Source: Pseudoalteromonas sp. MMG010
GTDB taxonomy: Bacteria; Pseudomonadota; Gammaproteobacteria; Enterobacterales; Alteromonadaceae
Length of the DNA: 64,000 nucleotides
NCBI RefSeq assembly: GCF_018100905.1
Contig: NZ_JAGJEG010000015.1
Coordinates: forward strand, 19,974-83,973
Direction of reading: 5' to 3'
The position numbers were made by a program, and so were the translations under genes. Of this stretch, positions 27,445 to 36,516 are shown in pieces (position 1 is the first letter of the stretch; each line of letters begins with the position of its first letter). A model generated the notes under the pieces. That model was not told the origin of the DNA and did no database searches. It saw nothing but the letters and a program-made list of their open reading frames with translations.

Positions 27445-28182
27445 ATGCAAAGTGAATTAATATTACTTCATGGTTGGGGTATGAATCAGGGGATATGGCA
27501 AATAATACAGCCAGAACTTGAGAGTATTTACGATGGTAAAGTGCGAGCTCTAGATTTACCGGGTTATGGCAGTAGTGAATTTTGTCCTGAACCTTATGAT
27601 TTACATTCAGCAGCACATTATATTAGTAAGCAACTTAAGCCAAATTCAACGTTAATGGGGTGGTCTCTTGGCGGGGTATTTTCGTTATATATAGCAAAAC
27701 ATTGGCCAGATAAAGTGGGCAAAGTTATCCTTATTGCATCCAGCCCTAAGTTTTCTGAGGGGGCTAGTTGGCCTGGCATTAAACCTGCGGTATTAACTCA
27801 GTTTCAACAGCAGCTAACAAAACATCGAGAAAAGACAATTGAGCGCTTTCTTGCCATTCAAGCAATGGGCAGCGAAACCGCCAAGCAAGATATAAAGCAA
27901 ATAAAGACACTACTTGATCAATACCCTGCACCTAATGAACATGCATTAACGGCTGGTTTGGCTATTTTGCAAAACGTTGACCTACGCGATGTGTTTTCAT
28001 ATTCAGAACAACCAATACACGGTATTTTTGGTCGTCTAGATTCGCTGGTTCCGTGTAAAGCAATTTCTGAAATGTTAATAATAAAAGATGGCTTTTACTG
28101 TGAGGTTATCGAAAAAGCATCCCATGCACCGTTTATTTCTCATAAAAAAGAATTTATATCTGCCGTCAAATCAATGCTTTAA
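27445..28182 (+). CDS. bioH: Pimeloyl-ACP methyl ester esterase BioH
   Basis: A 245-residue alpha/beta hydrolase that frees pimeloyl-ACP from its methyl ester in biotin synthesis. Ser in GWSLGG (about residue 75), Asp in FGRLDSLVP (about 196) and His in KASHAPFIS (about 224) form the triad; LLHGWGMN is the oxyanion motif. Next to comF, as in E. coli bioH-gntX. No other bio genes are in the window. Confidence 0.95.
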   Translation: MQSELILLHGWGMNQGIWQIIQPELESIYDGKVRALDLPGYGSSEFCPEPYDLHSAAHYISKQLKPNSTLMGWSLGGVFSLYIAKHWPDKVGKVILIASSPKFSEGASWPGIKPAVLTQFQQQLTKHREKTIERFLAIQAMGSETAKQDIKQIKTLLDQYPAPNEHALTAGLAILQNVDLRDVFSYSEQPIHGIFGRLDSLVPCKAISEMLIIKDGFYCEVIEKASHAPFISHKKEFISAVKSML

Positions 28183-28196
28183 AAAGTAACGAAAAA

Positions 28197-28221
28197 TAAC
28201 CCGTATTTGGGCTTTATTTTG
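28197..28221 (+). terminator. Possible terminator after bioH
   Basis: CCCGTATTTGGGC and a T-rich tail lie just past the bioH stop. The stem is short, so the call is weak. Confidence 0.35.
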
Positions 28222-28273
28222 CGCCATGCGTGAGCGATAATTAATCAATGAAATTTGTTTAAAGGGGTATCTT

Positions 28274-28582
28274 ATGCCTATAGGATCTGTATTTAATAGT
28301 GGTATTGAAGGTTTTAACCGTGCCAGTCAAGGTATTGAAAAAGCCAGCGCAGAAATAAACCGCGCAACTATTGAACAACAAGATGATGCTCAATTAGCGC
28401 AACAACGCCAACTTACTGCTGCGAGCTCTGATGAGGCTGTAACGGCCCCGGTGGCACAGCCAGCAAAAGTTGACGAAGCATTAGTTAATTTAAAAGTTGA
28501 AGAATTTAATGCCAAAGCCAATACACAAAGCATTCAAACGGCTGATGATGTATTAGGTACTTTAGTTGATATAAAAGTTTAA
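28274..28582 (+). CDS. Hypothetical protein, upstream of a SprA-like metalloprotease gene
   Basis: A 102-residue soluble protein rich in Ala, Gln and Glu with an amphipathic start (GIEGFNRASQGIEKASAEIN). No family is recognised. It ends 3 bases before the start of the next gene, so the pair is likely translationally coupled. AAGGGG lies upstream of the ATG. Proteins of this composition are sometimes flagellar- or secretion-related, but nothing here shows it. Confidence 0.7.
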   Translation: MPIGSVFNSGIEGFNRASQGIEKASAEINRATIEQQDDAQLAQQRQLTAASSDEAVTAPVAQPAKVDEALVNLKVEEFNAKANTQSIQTADDVLGTLVDIKV

Positions 28583-28585
28583 AGT

Positions 28586-29428
28586 ATGAATATTGTTACG
28601 CCGACTCCTACCATAAACCTCAGTACTGCAAATGTGCAGACAGAGTCGGCTAGGCGTGACAATCAATTGCGTGAAGTTATTCCTGCCCCTGTCGCAACGA
28701 CTGCTAGTAATAGCGATAATAAAGCTTTAAGCGATACCGATAAAGCACGTGTTTTAGGTGATAGCGAAGGTACTACCTATGATGCCACAGGTAAGCTTTC
28801 TGATGATCAAGCTGTTCAAGCTCAAGAAGAGCAGCAAGATGATGCTACAGAACAAGAACAACAAGAAAAAGCAGATATAGCTGAGCAAGAAGAGCAAGTA
28901 CTAGCACAAGAGCAAGAAGAAATATCTGAACTAAAAGCGCGTGATACTGAAGTGAGAATTCATGAGCAAGCGCACGCTTCGGTCGGTGGGCAATATGCCG
29001 GTTCACCAAGTTATGGCTATGAACGAGGCCCTGACGGAAATAATTATGCGGTAAGTGGTGAAGTACAGATAGACGTTTCTGAAATACCGGGCGATCCACA
29101 AGCCACTATTGATAAAATGCAAACGGTACGTTCAGCAGCGCTTGCCCCAGCTGAGCCCTCAAGTGCAGATAGATCTATTGCAGCAGACGCCACACAAAAA
29201 ATGGCCGCTGCTCAAGCCGAATTAACGCTTCCTGACGATGAAGAAAAAACAGATGATTCGCAAGATACTGTTTCGGCTAGTGAAACCAGTACCGCAAAGG
29301 CAGAAAATGAACCAGATACAGATCAGACTCGCGATCAAGAAATAAACGAACGCGCAGACCGAATAGCTAATTTTTATCAAATGACTAGCTCACCACAAAG
29401 TGAAAGTGGTTTTTCGGCTTTTGGTTAG
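28586..29428 (+). CDS. Putative metalloprotease of the SprA/CJM1_0395 family
   Basis: A 280-residue protein. A Glu/Gln-rich stretch (about residues 70-115) precedes EVRIHEQAHASVGGQYAG (about 125-142), which holds an HEQAH (HExxH-type) zinc motif, then SYGYERGPDGNNYAVSGEV, the conserved signature of this family as I recall it (SprA-related, PF12118). The C-terminal tail is acidic and low complexity. No signal peptide is visible. It follows the 102-residue gene by 3 bases, and a strong hairpin follows. The substrate is unknown. Confidence 0.8.
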   Translation: MNIVTPTPTINLSTANVQTESARRDNQLREVIPAPVATTASNSDNKALSDTDKARVLGDSEGTTYDATGKLSDDQAVQAQEEQQDDATEQEQQEKADIAEQEEQVLAQEQEEISELKARDTEVRIHEQAHASVGGQYAGSPSYGYERGPDGNNYAVSGEVQIDVSEIPGDPQATIDKMQTVRSAALAPAEPSSADRSIAADATQKMAAAQAELTLPDDEEKTDDSQDTVSASETSTAKAENEPDTDQTRDQEINERADRIANFYQMTSSPQSESGFSAFG

Positions 29429-29450
29429 AGTGGATTATTTACGTATATTA

Positions 29451-29476
29451 AAAAAGCCGCATGTTGCGGCTTTTTT
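29451..29476. terminator. Bidirectional terminator between convergent genes
   Basis: AAAAAGCCGC (29451-29460) and GCGGCTTTTT (29466-29475) form a perfect stem with a 5-base loop, A-run on one side and T-run on the other. It serves the SprA-like gene on plus and tex on minus. Confidence 0.9.
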
Positions 29477-29505
29477 CGTTTTAACGATTGCGCTTAGTAA
29501 GCTAT

Positions 29506-31833
29506 TTACTTTTTCACTTTTGCATTAGCAAAAGCATCAGCAAAGGCGTTACCCATCATTGCATTAGCGTTATCGCGCTTTGGTTTTGCTGTGCGAGGCT
29601 GTTTTTCAGTATTGCTACGTGATTTGTTCTGTGACGTTGTTGTAGATGGCTTTTTGCTTGTATCTATCTCGTCATCTAAACGCATGGTAAAACTAATTCG
29701 CTTGCGTGATGCATCGACTTCAACTACTTTCACTTTAACAATATCACCTGCTTTAACGACTTCGCGAGGATCAGATATAAACTTGTTAGTAATAGCCGAA
29801 ATATGGACCAGGCCATCTTGATGTACACCTACATCAACAAAAGCGCCAAAGTTAGCGACATTAGAAACAACACCTTCGAGTACCATACCAGGTGTTAAAT
29901 CACTAATTTTTTCAACACCCGCCTTAAACGCGGCTGTTTTAAATTCAGGGCGCGGATCACGACCGGGTTTATCAAGTTCACTAATAATATCGGTCACTGT
30001 AGGCAAACCAAATTTTTCGTCTGTGTAGTCACTTGGCTGCAACTTAGCGAGTAATTCGCTGTTTCCTATTAAGCTATTCACATCAATAGCATTTTTTTGA
30101 CAAATACGTTTAACAACAGGGTATGCCTCAGGGTGAACTGAGGAATTATCTAGTGCATCTTTAGCATCAGTAATACGTAAAAAACCTGCCGCTTGCTCAA
30201 ATGCTTTTGGTCCTAAGCGCTCTACTTTTTTAAGTTCACTTCGCTTACTAAATACGCCATTGGTGTCACGATAATTAACAATGTTTTGCGCCAGAGTTTT
30301 ATTTAGCCCCGAAACACGTGTTAATAGTGGAGCCGAAGCCATATTTATATCAACGCCAACAGAGTTTACACAGTCCTCTACGACACCGGTTAAAGATTGT
30401 CCTAATTGGCTTTGTGACACATCATGCTGGTACTGACCAACACCAATCGACTTAGGCTCAATTTTTACAAGCTCGGCGAGTGGGTCTTGTAAGCGTCGTG
30501 CAATAGATACCGCGCCTCGTAGTGAGACGTCTAAATCAGGAAATTCATTGGCAGCAAATTCTGAAGCTGAATAAACTGATGCGCCGGCTTCGCTAACCAT
30601 TATTTTGTTTAACTTTAATTCGCTGTTTGCTTTTATTAATTCGCCCACTAACTTATCTGATTCACGCGAAGCTGTACCATTACCAATAGCGATGAGCTCT
30701 ACTTTATGTTGACGGCAAAGCTGCTCGAGTGTGCGTAACGATTTGTCCCAGTGATTTTGAGGCGCATGGGGGAAAATAGTTTGTGTGGTTAATAACTTGC
30801 CCGTGCTATCTACTACGGCAATTTTACATCCTGTTCTTAAACCAGGATCTAAGCCAAGAGTAGTGCGTGGTCCTGCGGGGGCAGCAAGTAATAAGTCTTT
30901 TAAATTTTTAGCAAAAACATCGATAGCGCCTGTTTCGGCTTTGCTGCGCATGCTAGCTAAAAATTCATTCTCAAGATGTAAAGCAAGTTTTACTTTCCAT
31001 GCCCACTGTACAACACTCATTAACCATGGGCTAGCTGCTTGGCTTGATACATTTAAGCGATAGTGATCCGCAATCATTTGCGCACAAAGCTGTGCAGGGT
31101 TTTCACTACTTGGCTCTGGATTGATTGTGAGCTGTAATATACCTTCGTTTCGGGCTCTTAACATAGCAAGTGCGCGATGAGATGGTATTTTCTTTAATGT
31201 TTCTTGGTGGTCAAAGTAGTCGCGGTATTTAGTGCCTTCTTGTTCTTTTGTAGCGACTAATGTGCTTTGAATCGCACCATTTTGACTAATTTGTTTTCTA
31301 AACTTTGCTAATAATTTTGCGTCTTCAGCAAAGCGTTCCATTAATATAAATTTAGCACCGTCTAATACGGCTTTTATATCGCTAAACCCAGCATCGGTAT
31401 TTATGTACTGGACCGCTTGCTCCTCGGGTACTAAATTAGCGTCATTGAATAATGCGTCGGCGAGAGGCTCTAAACCAGCTTCAATAGCTATTTGCCCTTT
31501 AGTTCGTCGTTTAGCTTTATAAGGTAGGTATAAATCTTCGAGCTCTGTTTTACTAGGTGCTGCTAAGATATCGGCTTTTAATTGTGGTGTTAATTTTTTT
31601 TGTGACTCAATAGTGCTTATAATAAAAGTACGGCGATCTTCTAGTTCACGTAAGTACACTAAGCGCTGTTCAAGTAAACGCAGTTGATTATCATCTAACC
31701 CACCGGTTGCTTCCTTTCTGTATCGGGCAATAAATGGAACGGTTGCGCCATCATCAAGTAATTTAGTCGCAGCAATCACTTGTTGCTGTTGTGCGTTTAA
31801 CTCGGTCGCTAAACGTGCAGAGATATCGCTCAT
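29506..31833 (-). CDS. tex: Transcription accessory protein Tex
   Basis: A 775-residue nucleic-acid-binding protein linked to transcription and decay. N-terminal Tex domain with [14 protein letters not shown], a YqgF/RNase H-like domain ([19 protein letters not shown], about 330-350), a helix-hairpin-helix part ([14 protein letters not shown]) and a C-terminal S1 domain ([19 protein letters not shown], about 650-720) followed by a basic tail. Together with greB, ompR and envZ it keeps the order known from E. coli, though two small genes lie between tex and greB here. Confidence 0.95.
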   Translation of the reverse strand: MSDISARLATELNAQQQQVIAATKLLDDGATVPFIARYRKEATGGLDDNQLRLLEQRLVYLRELEDRRTFIISTIESQKKLTPQLKADILAAPSKTELEDLYLPYKAKRRTKGQIAIEAGLEPLADALFNDANLVPEEQAVQYINTDAGFSDIKAVLDGAKFILMERFAEDAKLLAKFRKQISQNGAIQSTLVATKEQEGTKYRDYFDHQETLKKIPSHRALAMLRARNEGILQLTINPEPSSENPAQLCAQMIADHYRLNVSSQAASPWLMSVVQWAWKVKLALHLENEFLASMRSKAETGAIDVFAKNLKDLLLAAPAGPRTTLGLDPGLRTGCKIAVVDSTGKLLTTQTIFPHAPQNHWDKSLRTLEQLCRQHKVELIAIGNGTASRESDKLVGELIKANSELKLNKIMVSEAGASVYSASEFAANEFPDLDVSLRGAVSIARRLQDPLAELVKIEPKSIGVGQYQHDVSQSQLGQSLTGVVEDCVNSVGVDINMASAPLLTRVSGLNKTLAQNIVNYRDTNGVFSKRSELKKVERLGPKAFEQAAGFLRITDAKDALDNSSVHPEAYPVVKRICQKNAIDVNSLIGNSELLAKLQPSDYTDEKFGLPTVTDIISELDKPGRDPRPEFKTAAFKAGVEKISDLTPGMVLEGVVSNVANFGAFVDVGVHQDGLVHISAITNKFISDPREVVKAGDIVKVKVVEVDASRKRISFTMRLDDEIDTSKKPSTTTSQNKSRSNTEKQPRTAKPKRDNANAMMGNAFADAFANAKVKK

Positions 31834-32000
31834 GCAAAAACCTTTTCAAAACAAAATTAAGAACAGTTAAAAATCTTAACTGACACTGTTAGTTGCTTGA
31901 ATAATATCACAGGGGAGGCTAATAAAAAGCTCTTAACTGAGCTAATTTTATAAAGTGGAATGTGGGCTATAGATATTGTTAAATATAGCCCAAGGAGTCA

Positions 32001-32582
32001 TTAATGTGGGTGTTCTACGTTTGCTATTACATCACTAAATGTTTGTGCGATTGGCGTAATATGTAGTGGTATCTGCAGTTTTCGTGCGATTTCACGAGCA
32101 GAAATTAAACCACAAATTTCGTTATGCGCGGTCGTGACGAGTAAAAACATAACACCTTGATGCTCCATTGTTTGCAGTGCATCGCCAATACATGAATAAC
32201 TTAAGCTTTGCATACTAACTCCGGCAAGATCTGTGATTGGAGTCATTACGTCACTTAAACTCACTTCGTTATTTTTTACACCCAAGCGCTGTGCAATGAT
32301 AGTAATTTTAGCGCTTTGCAAATCAGCACTTGATACAAGGCCTAATAGATTCTGTTGTTCGTTTGTCACTAATACGTAATCTGATTTATCGCCGCTAACC
32401 AGCTTTAATGCTTGGCTTATAGTGGTATTTTCTGTTGCACGCAATGGCGATTTTTGTGTGAAATTATGCACTACTTTTAATGAGGGTGAGGTGAGCTTTA
32501 AAATTGGCTCTTCATCAATAAATGTATGCGCTAAAACGCCTTGAGAAATATTTTGGATACGTAATTCTTTAAAGTTAGCCAT
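32001..32582 (-). CDS. CBS-domain protein
   Basis: A 193-residue protein with two CBS domains (about residues 50-105 and 115-180), a pair that binds adenosine nucleotides and senses energy state. TISQALKLVSGDKSDYVLV and CIGDALQTMEHQGVMFLLV mark the domains. There is no effector domain. The ATG at 32582 has AAGGTG upstream; an in-frame ATG 9 bases before is weaker. The 103-residue gene lies 48 bases upstream on the same strand. Confidence 0.8.
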   Translation of the reverse strand: MANFKELRIQNISQGVLAHTFIDEEPILKLTSPSLKVVHNFTQKSPLRATENTTISQALKLVSGDKSDYVLVTNEQQNLLGLVSSADLQSAKITIIAQRLGVKNNEVSLSDVMTPITDLAGVSMQSLSYSCIGDALQTMEHQGVMFLLVTTAHNEICGLISAREIARKLQIPLHITPIAQTFSDVIANVEHPH

Positions 32583-32630
32583 GATAAGCACCTTTTGATA
32601 ACTAGATTTAATTGTAAGAAAAAATGAAAA

Positions 32631-32942
32631 TTAAATGAGTTGTAAAGGAGGTGCTCGCTGAGAAGCAAGATTATATATTTTTGCTATTGTGGCATTGTTA
32701 TAAAAGACATTATCGTTAGTTGAGAGTGGTTGAAGCTCGCAAATAGACGCGATATTAACATGGGAGTCAATATCAAAATCAAGATTGGCTTGGTCGGGAG
32801 TGTCACAAGCAAAAGAGGTATTAATGGTGACAAGTGAATCACTTTTAACACTTTGCTTTTGGGCAGGCAAATTCAAACTTACACTGATTAGCAGTGTAAA
32901 TAATACGGCTTTGTAAATTAATCGCTGTACTAAGTTCGACAT
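32631..32942 (-). CDS. Small hypothetical exported protein
   Basis: A 103-residue protein with a hydrophobic segment at about 10-27 that may be a signal peptide, then a Ser/Asp-rich region with two Cys and a C-terminal RAPPL. The tail resembles that of the Zur-linked small protein at 24183 (RDPPS), but there is no Cys-x2-Cys. A 17-base dyad and an FNR-like site lie upstream. The family is not recognised. Confidence 0.6.
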   Translation of the reverse strand: MSNLVQRLIYKAVLFTLLISVSLNLPAQKQSVKSDSLVTINTSFACDTPDQANLDFDIDSHVNIASICELQPLSTNDNVFYNNATIAKIYNLASQRAPPLQLI

Positions 32943-32972
32943 TGTTAACTACCTAAAAGGGCTTTTAATAGA

Positions 32973-32989
32973 TGCATAAAACTTATGCA
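32973..32989. promoter_or_regulatory. Perfect dyad upstream of the small exported-protein gene
   Basis: TGCATAA (32973-32979) and TTATGCA (32983-32989) form an exact palindrome with a 3-base centre, about 30 bases upstream of the start at 32942. Possible operator. Confidence 0.45.
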
Positions 32990-33038
32990 CTACATACCTT
33001 ATATCCTATTGCCAAAATTTACACAATACTTAATTAAC

Positions 33039-33052
33039 ATGATCTGAATCAA
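33039..33052 (-). promoter_or_regulatory. FNR-like site
   Basis: On the minus strand the sequence reads TTGATTCAGATCAT, matching the FNR consensus TTGAT-N4-ATCAA at 9 of 10 positions. It lies about 100 bases upstream of the gene starting at 32942, next to the 3' end of greB. Confidence 0.5.
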
Positions 33053-33058
33053 AGTCAC

Positions 33059-33538
33059 TTATTCACTTTTTTGATAGTGAATCGTATTTACGTACCATTG
33101 TTTTTCGCCTTGAGGGGTACTTACTGCAAATTCGTCATCGACTTGTTTTTTTAATAAAGCGCGAGCCATAGGCGAATCTATAGAAATATAGTCGTTACGA
33201 TCATAAATTTCATCGGGGCCAACAATTCTAAACTTTTTTATCTCATGTAGATCATTTTCGATTTCTACCCATGCACCAAAAAATATTTTACCGTCTTGTA
33301 CTGGGTCATAATCAATAATTTTTAAATCGGGTAAACGTTTACGTAAATACCTAACTCGCCTATCTATTTGTCGTAATAAGCGTTTATTGTATTGGTAATC
33401 TGCATTTTCAGAGCGATCTCCCAAACTGGCAGCCCAACTCACAATTTTCGTTACTTCTGGGCGTTTTACGTTCCATAAGTGATCGTGCTCTTGCTGCAGT
33501 TGCAAAAAGCCTTCACGGGTAATTAAATTGGTTTTCAC
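33059..33538 (-). CDS. greB: Transcript cleavage factor GreB
   Basis: A 159-residue factor that rescues backtracked RNA polymerase by promoting transcript cleavage. N-terminal coiled-coil (about 1-75) with GDRSENADYQYNKRLLRQID, whose acidic tip holds the metal-binding residues, then the FKBP-like C-terminal domain (SIDSPMARALLKK). The basic patch pattern fits GreB and not GreA. It is divergent from ompR, as in E. coli. Confidence 0.96.
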   Translation of the reverse strand: MKTNLITREGFLQLQQEHDHLWNVKRPEVTKIVSWAASLGDRSENADYQYNKRLLRQIDRRVRYLRKRLPDLKIIDYDPVQDGKIFFGAWVEIENDLHEIKKFRIVGPDEIYDRNDYISIDSPMARALLKKQVDDEFAVSTPQGEKQWYVNTIHYQKSE

Positions 33539-33710
33539 TGTGTTTTCTTCTTCATTTTATATACTTGGCACGTTAGACAATTTGCTATTTGTTGTCGAGT
33601 TTAATTATTCTTATTTACTTGAAATGTTCAGTAACAATCTATTCGTTTAATTCATTTTTATTCTTTAGTTTTTCATTTATATTAACAGGTAATTTGATAT
33701 AAAAATAAGA

Positions 33711-34436
33711 ATGGTTATGGGACATGAAACAGTCAAAATTTTAGTTGTCGATGACGATATGCGCTTACGTAGTTTACTTGAGCGTTATTTAATTGAACAA
33801 GGGTTTATAGTCCGTACAGCTGGAAATGCAGAACAAATGGATAGGTTACTCAATCGAGAGAACTTTCATTTGATGGTACTTGATTTAATGCTCCCAGGGG
33901 AAGATGGTTTAGCTATTTGTAAGCGTTTACGACAAAAAGAAAATGAAATACCCATTGTTATGCTTACAGCAAAAGGCGATGAAGTTGATCGGATTATTGG
34001 CTTGGAGCTTGGGGCTGATGATTATATCCCCAAGCCTTTTAACCCGCGTGAATTACTTGCTCGTATCAAAGCTATTTTACGTAGGCGTGCTAAAGAAGTA
34101 CCTGGTGCACCCGCAACTCAAGAAAATCGTATAGATTTTGGTGAATTTTCACTGAATTTAGCAACCCGAGAAATGAACCAAGGCGATAAAACAATTTCAT
34201 TAACCAGTGGTGAGTTTGCCGTTTTAAAAGCGTTAGTTTCTCACCCTCGTGAGCCATTAAGTCGCGATAAATTAATGAATTTAGCTCGAGGCAGAGATTA
34301 CAGTGCACTGGAGCGTAGTATTGATGTGCAAGTATCTCGGTTGCGAAGAATGATTGAAGTTGATGCAGCAAACCCTCGTTATATCCAAACAGTATGGGGT
34401 TTGGGATATGTATTTGTCCCTGACGGTGAAAAGTAA
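33711..34436 (+). CDS. ompR: Response regulator OmpR
   Basis: A 241-residue regulator: receiver domain (about 7-122, DDDMRLRS acidic pocket, Asp in [11 protein letters not shown], Lys in IPKPFNP) and a winged-helix DNA-binding domain (about 140-237, [21 protein letters not shown]). Alternative starts are ATG 33711 and 33717. envZ follows by 6 bases and greB is divergent, as in E. coli. It likely controls porin and osmotic-stress genes. Confidence 0.96.
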   Translation: MVMGHETVKILVVDDDMRLRSLLERYLIEQGFIVRTAGNAEQMDRLLNRENFHLMVLDLMLPGEDGLAICKRLRQKENEIPIVMLTAKGDEVDRIIGLELGADDYIPKPFNPRELLARIKAILRRRAKEVPGAPATQENRIDFGEFSLNLATREMNQGDKTISLTSGEFAVLKALVSHPREPLSRDKLMNLARGRDYSALERSIDVQVSRLRRMIEVDAANPRYIQTVWGLGYVFVPDGEK

Positions 34437-34441
34437 CGTAT

Positions 34442-35755
34442 ATGGGAATGTTTCCGCGCAGTGCTTTTGGGCAAACGGTTTTTCTGGTGGCCGCTTTGCT
34501 TTTTATAAATCAAATAGTGTCTTACATTACTGTTAGTTTATATGTCGTGAAGCCCACAATCGAGCAAGTCAATTTAATGCTGGCGAAGCAAATTAAAACA
34601 GTTTTTATCGATTGGGAAGATGGTGTTGAAATAACTGACGAATTGTCGGATAAGTTTTTTGAAATTACAGGCATTGACGTCCTAACTCAGCGTGAAGCTA
34701 TGCGTCATGGCTTAGGGCAAACTCGTGAGTATTCTATGTTATCGCGTAGCATGTCTGAGCAGTTAAATGGTTCGGCTCGTGTTAGAATTAGTCAAACCGA
34801 TCCGTTGATCTATTGGGTAGAAGCCCCGCAAGCCCCAGGTTATTGGGTTAAAGTCCCCCTTACGGGCTTTCAAGAAAACAATCTAGAATTTTTGGTCTTT
34901 TACTTATCAAGTATCGGCTTTTTAAGTGTGTTGGGTGGCTGGCTTTTTGCGCGGCATTTAAATAGCCCACTAAAAGCACTGCAACAAGCCGCAGTTAAAG
35001 TGGGTAAAGGTGACTTTAGCACCAAACTTGAAGAGGAAGGCTCTAGCGAAGTGATAGAAGTAACCCGGGCATTTAATCAAATGTCTCGTGGTATTGCTGC
35101 ACTAGAAAATGATCGTCGTTTATTAATGGCGGGGGTATCTCATGATTTACGTACACCGTTAACACGTATTCGTTTAGCAACGGAGATGATGGTAGATGAA
35201 GATAGCTACCTACGTGAAGGGATTATTTATGATATTGAAGATATGAATGGCATTATCGATCAATTTATTGAATATTTACGCCATCATAAGCGAGAAGAGC
35301 TTAACGCTGAAGATATTAACGCATTAGTTAGTGAGGTAGTAAGTAGCGAGCTTAAGCATCAACGCAATATTATATTTAAAAGTAATCCCACCATACAGCC
35401 TATCCCAATTAGCATGATCGCAATAAAACGCGTTGTGACAAATATGATTGGTAATGCGTTACGTTATTCTGATGGTGATATAGAGGTATTAAGCTACTTT
35501 AGTAAAAATAAAAAATATGTTGTGATAGCGGTGAATGATAACGGACCGGGTATTCCAGAAAGCGAGTTGGAGGCTGTTTTTGAGCCTTTTAAGCAAGGCG
35601 ATGCAGCAAGAGGTAGTGAAGGCAGTGGTTTAGGCTTAGCGATTATTAAACGTATTATTGATATGCACGATGGGAAAGTTAAACTAGAGAATCGTCAGCA
35701 AGGGGGCTTAAGTGCTCAAATATATCTACCTGTTAATATTGAGGAAACACGATGA
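34442..35755 (+). CDS. envZ: Osmosensor histidine kinase EnvZ
   Basis: A 437-residue membrane kinase: two membrane segments (about 13-35 and 160-180) with a periplasmic part between them, HAMP (about 180-232), dimerisation/phosphotransfer with His in [14 protein letters not shown] (about residue 238), and the ATPase with [22 protein letters not shown] and GSGLGLAI. Pairs with OmpR upstream. All kinase boxes are intact. Confidence 0.96.
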   Translation: MGMFPRSAFGQTVFLVAALLFINQIVSYITVSLYVVKPTIEQVNLMLAKQIKTVFIDWEDGVEITDELSDKFFEITGIDVLTQREAMRHGLGQTREYSMLSRSMSEQLNGSARVRISQTDPLIYWVEAPQAPGYWVKVPLTGFQENNLEFLVFYLSSIGFLSVLGGWLFARHLNSPLKALQQAAVKVGKGDFSTKLEEEGSSEVIEVTRAFNQMSRGIAALENDRRLLMAGVSHDLRTPLTRIRLATEMMVDEDSYLREGIIYDIEDMNGIIDQFIEYLRHHKREELNAEDINALVSEVVSSELKHQRNIIFKSNPTIQPIPISMIAIKRVVTNMIGNALRYSDGDIEVLSYFSKNKKYVVIAVNDNGPGIPESELEAVFEPFKQGDAARGSEGSGLGLAIIKRIIDMHDGKVKLENRQQGGLSAQIYLPVNIEETR

Positions 35756-35880
35756 TGAGTCGACCTACAACTACAGCGGTTTGTTTTTAATGAAAAGTAT
35801 TCTTTAAAAATGACAGGGGCGATTAAAAATAGAAAGCGCTTTGCGCGTTTGTCGGTCTATACTATAAATAACTTTAATTA

Positions 35881-36516
35881 ATGGTTAAATTAATGATAAA
35901 AAAAATAATATTCCTCTCTCTATTAACTGTTCATTTTTTTACCGATGCCAGTGAAATAAATATAAAAACACTTGATAATAAGCCCTTAGCTAATGCGGTA
36001 GTTTGGTTAAAGTCTGCTGATACAGAGCCACCAAGTGAATCAGAGATTACTTATGCAATGAGGCAAGTTGATCGTGAGTTCACACCTCGTATTTTAGTTG
36101 TGCCACAAAATGCAAAAGTGGTGTTTCCTAATGAAGACTCAATTATGCATCACGTATATTCTTTTTCAAAAGCGAAATCATTTGAATTAAAATTATATAA
36201 AGAACAACCTAAAGCTCCCATAGTATTTGATCAAACGGGTGTTGTTGAGCTTGGTTGTAATATTCATGATTGGATGTTGGGTTATATTGTTGTGGTTGAT
36301 AGTGCTCTTTTTGCGATTACAGATGCAGAGGGAAACGTAGAGCTACCAGCTACTGCTGGAACGTATGAAATGAGTGTATGGCACTCTGGATTTAGTGATA
36401 TTAGTAAAGTAGAAACCAGTGAAGTGACACTATCAGGTATCGATTTCGAGTATGTTGTTAAACAACCTATCACGGCAACAATCGATTTTACGACGGATGA
36501 GTTTGATGACTATTAA
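35881..36516 (+). CDS. Secreted cupredoxin-like protein (methylamine-utilisation type)
   Basis: A 211-residue exported protein with a signal peptide and a plastocyanin-like fold. A His (MHHVYSFS, about residue 96) and the cluster CNIHDWM (about 129-135) give the Cys, His, Met ligands of a type I copper site; the second half (about 145-211) is a separate beta domain. It overlaps the next gene by 11 bases, so the pair is coupled. The role is unknown; the common label methylamine utilisation protein comes from likeness only. Confidence 0.78.
   Translation: MVKLMIKKIIFLSLLTVHFFTDASEINIKTLDNKPLANAVVWLKSADTEPPSESEITYAMRQVDREFTPRILVVPQNAKVVFPNEDSIMHHVYSFSKAKSFELKLYKEQPKAPIVFDQTGVVELGCNIHDWMLGYIVVVDSALFAITDAEGNVELPATAGTYEMSVWHSGFSDISKVETSEVTLSGIDFEYVVKQPITATIDFTTDEFDDY

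Noticed and set aside
27388..27450. Longer start of comF
   Set aside because: It would overlap bioH, and the ATG at 27387 starts the zinc-binding N-terminal region with a ribosome site.
28845..29099. Leu-rich frame on the minus strand
   Set aside because: It mirrors the Glu/Gln-rich repeats of the SprA-like gene on plus and has no ribosome site.
34090..34371. Minus-strand frame inside ompR
   Set aside because: A shadow of the OmpR coding frame without motif or start site.
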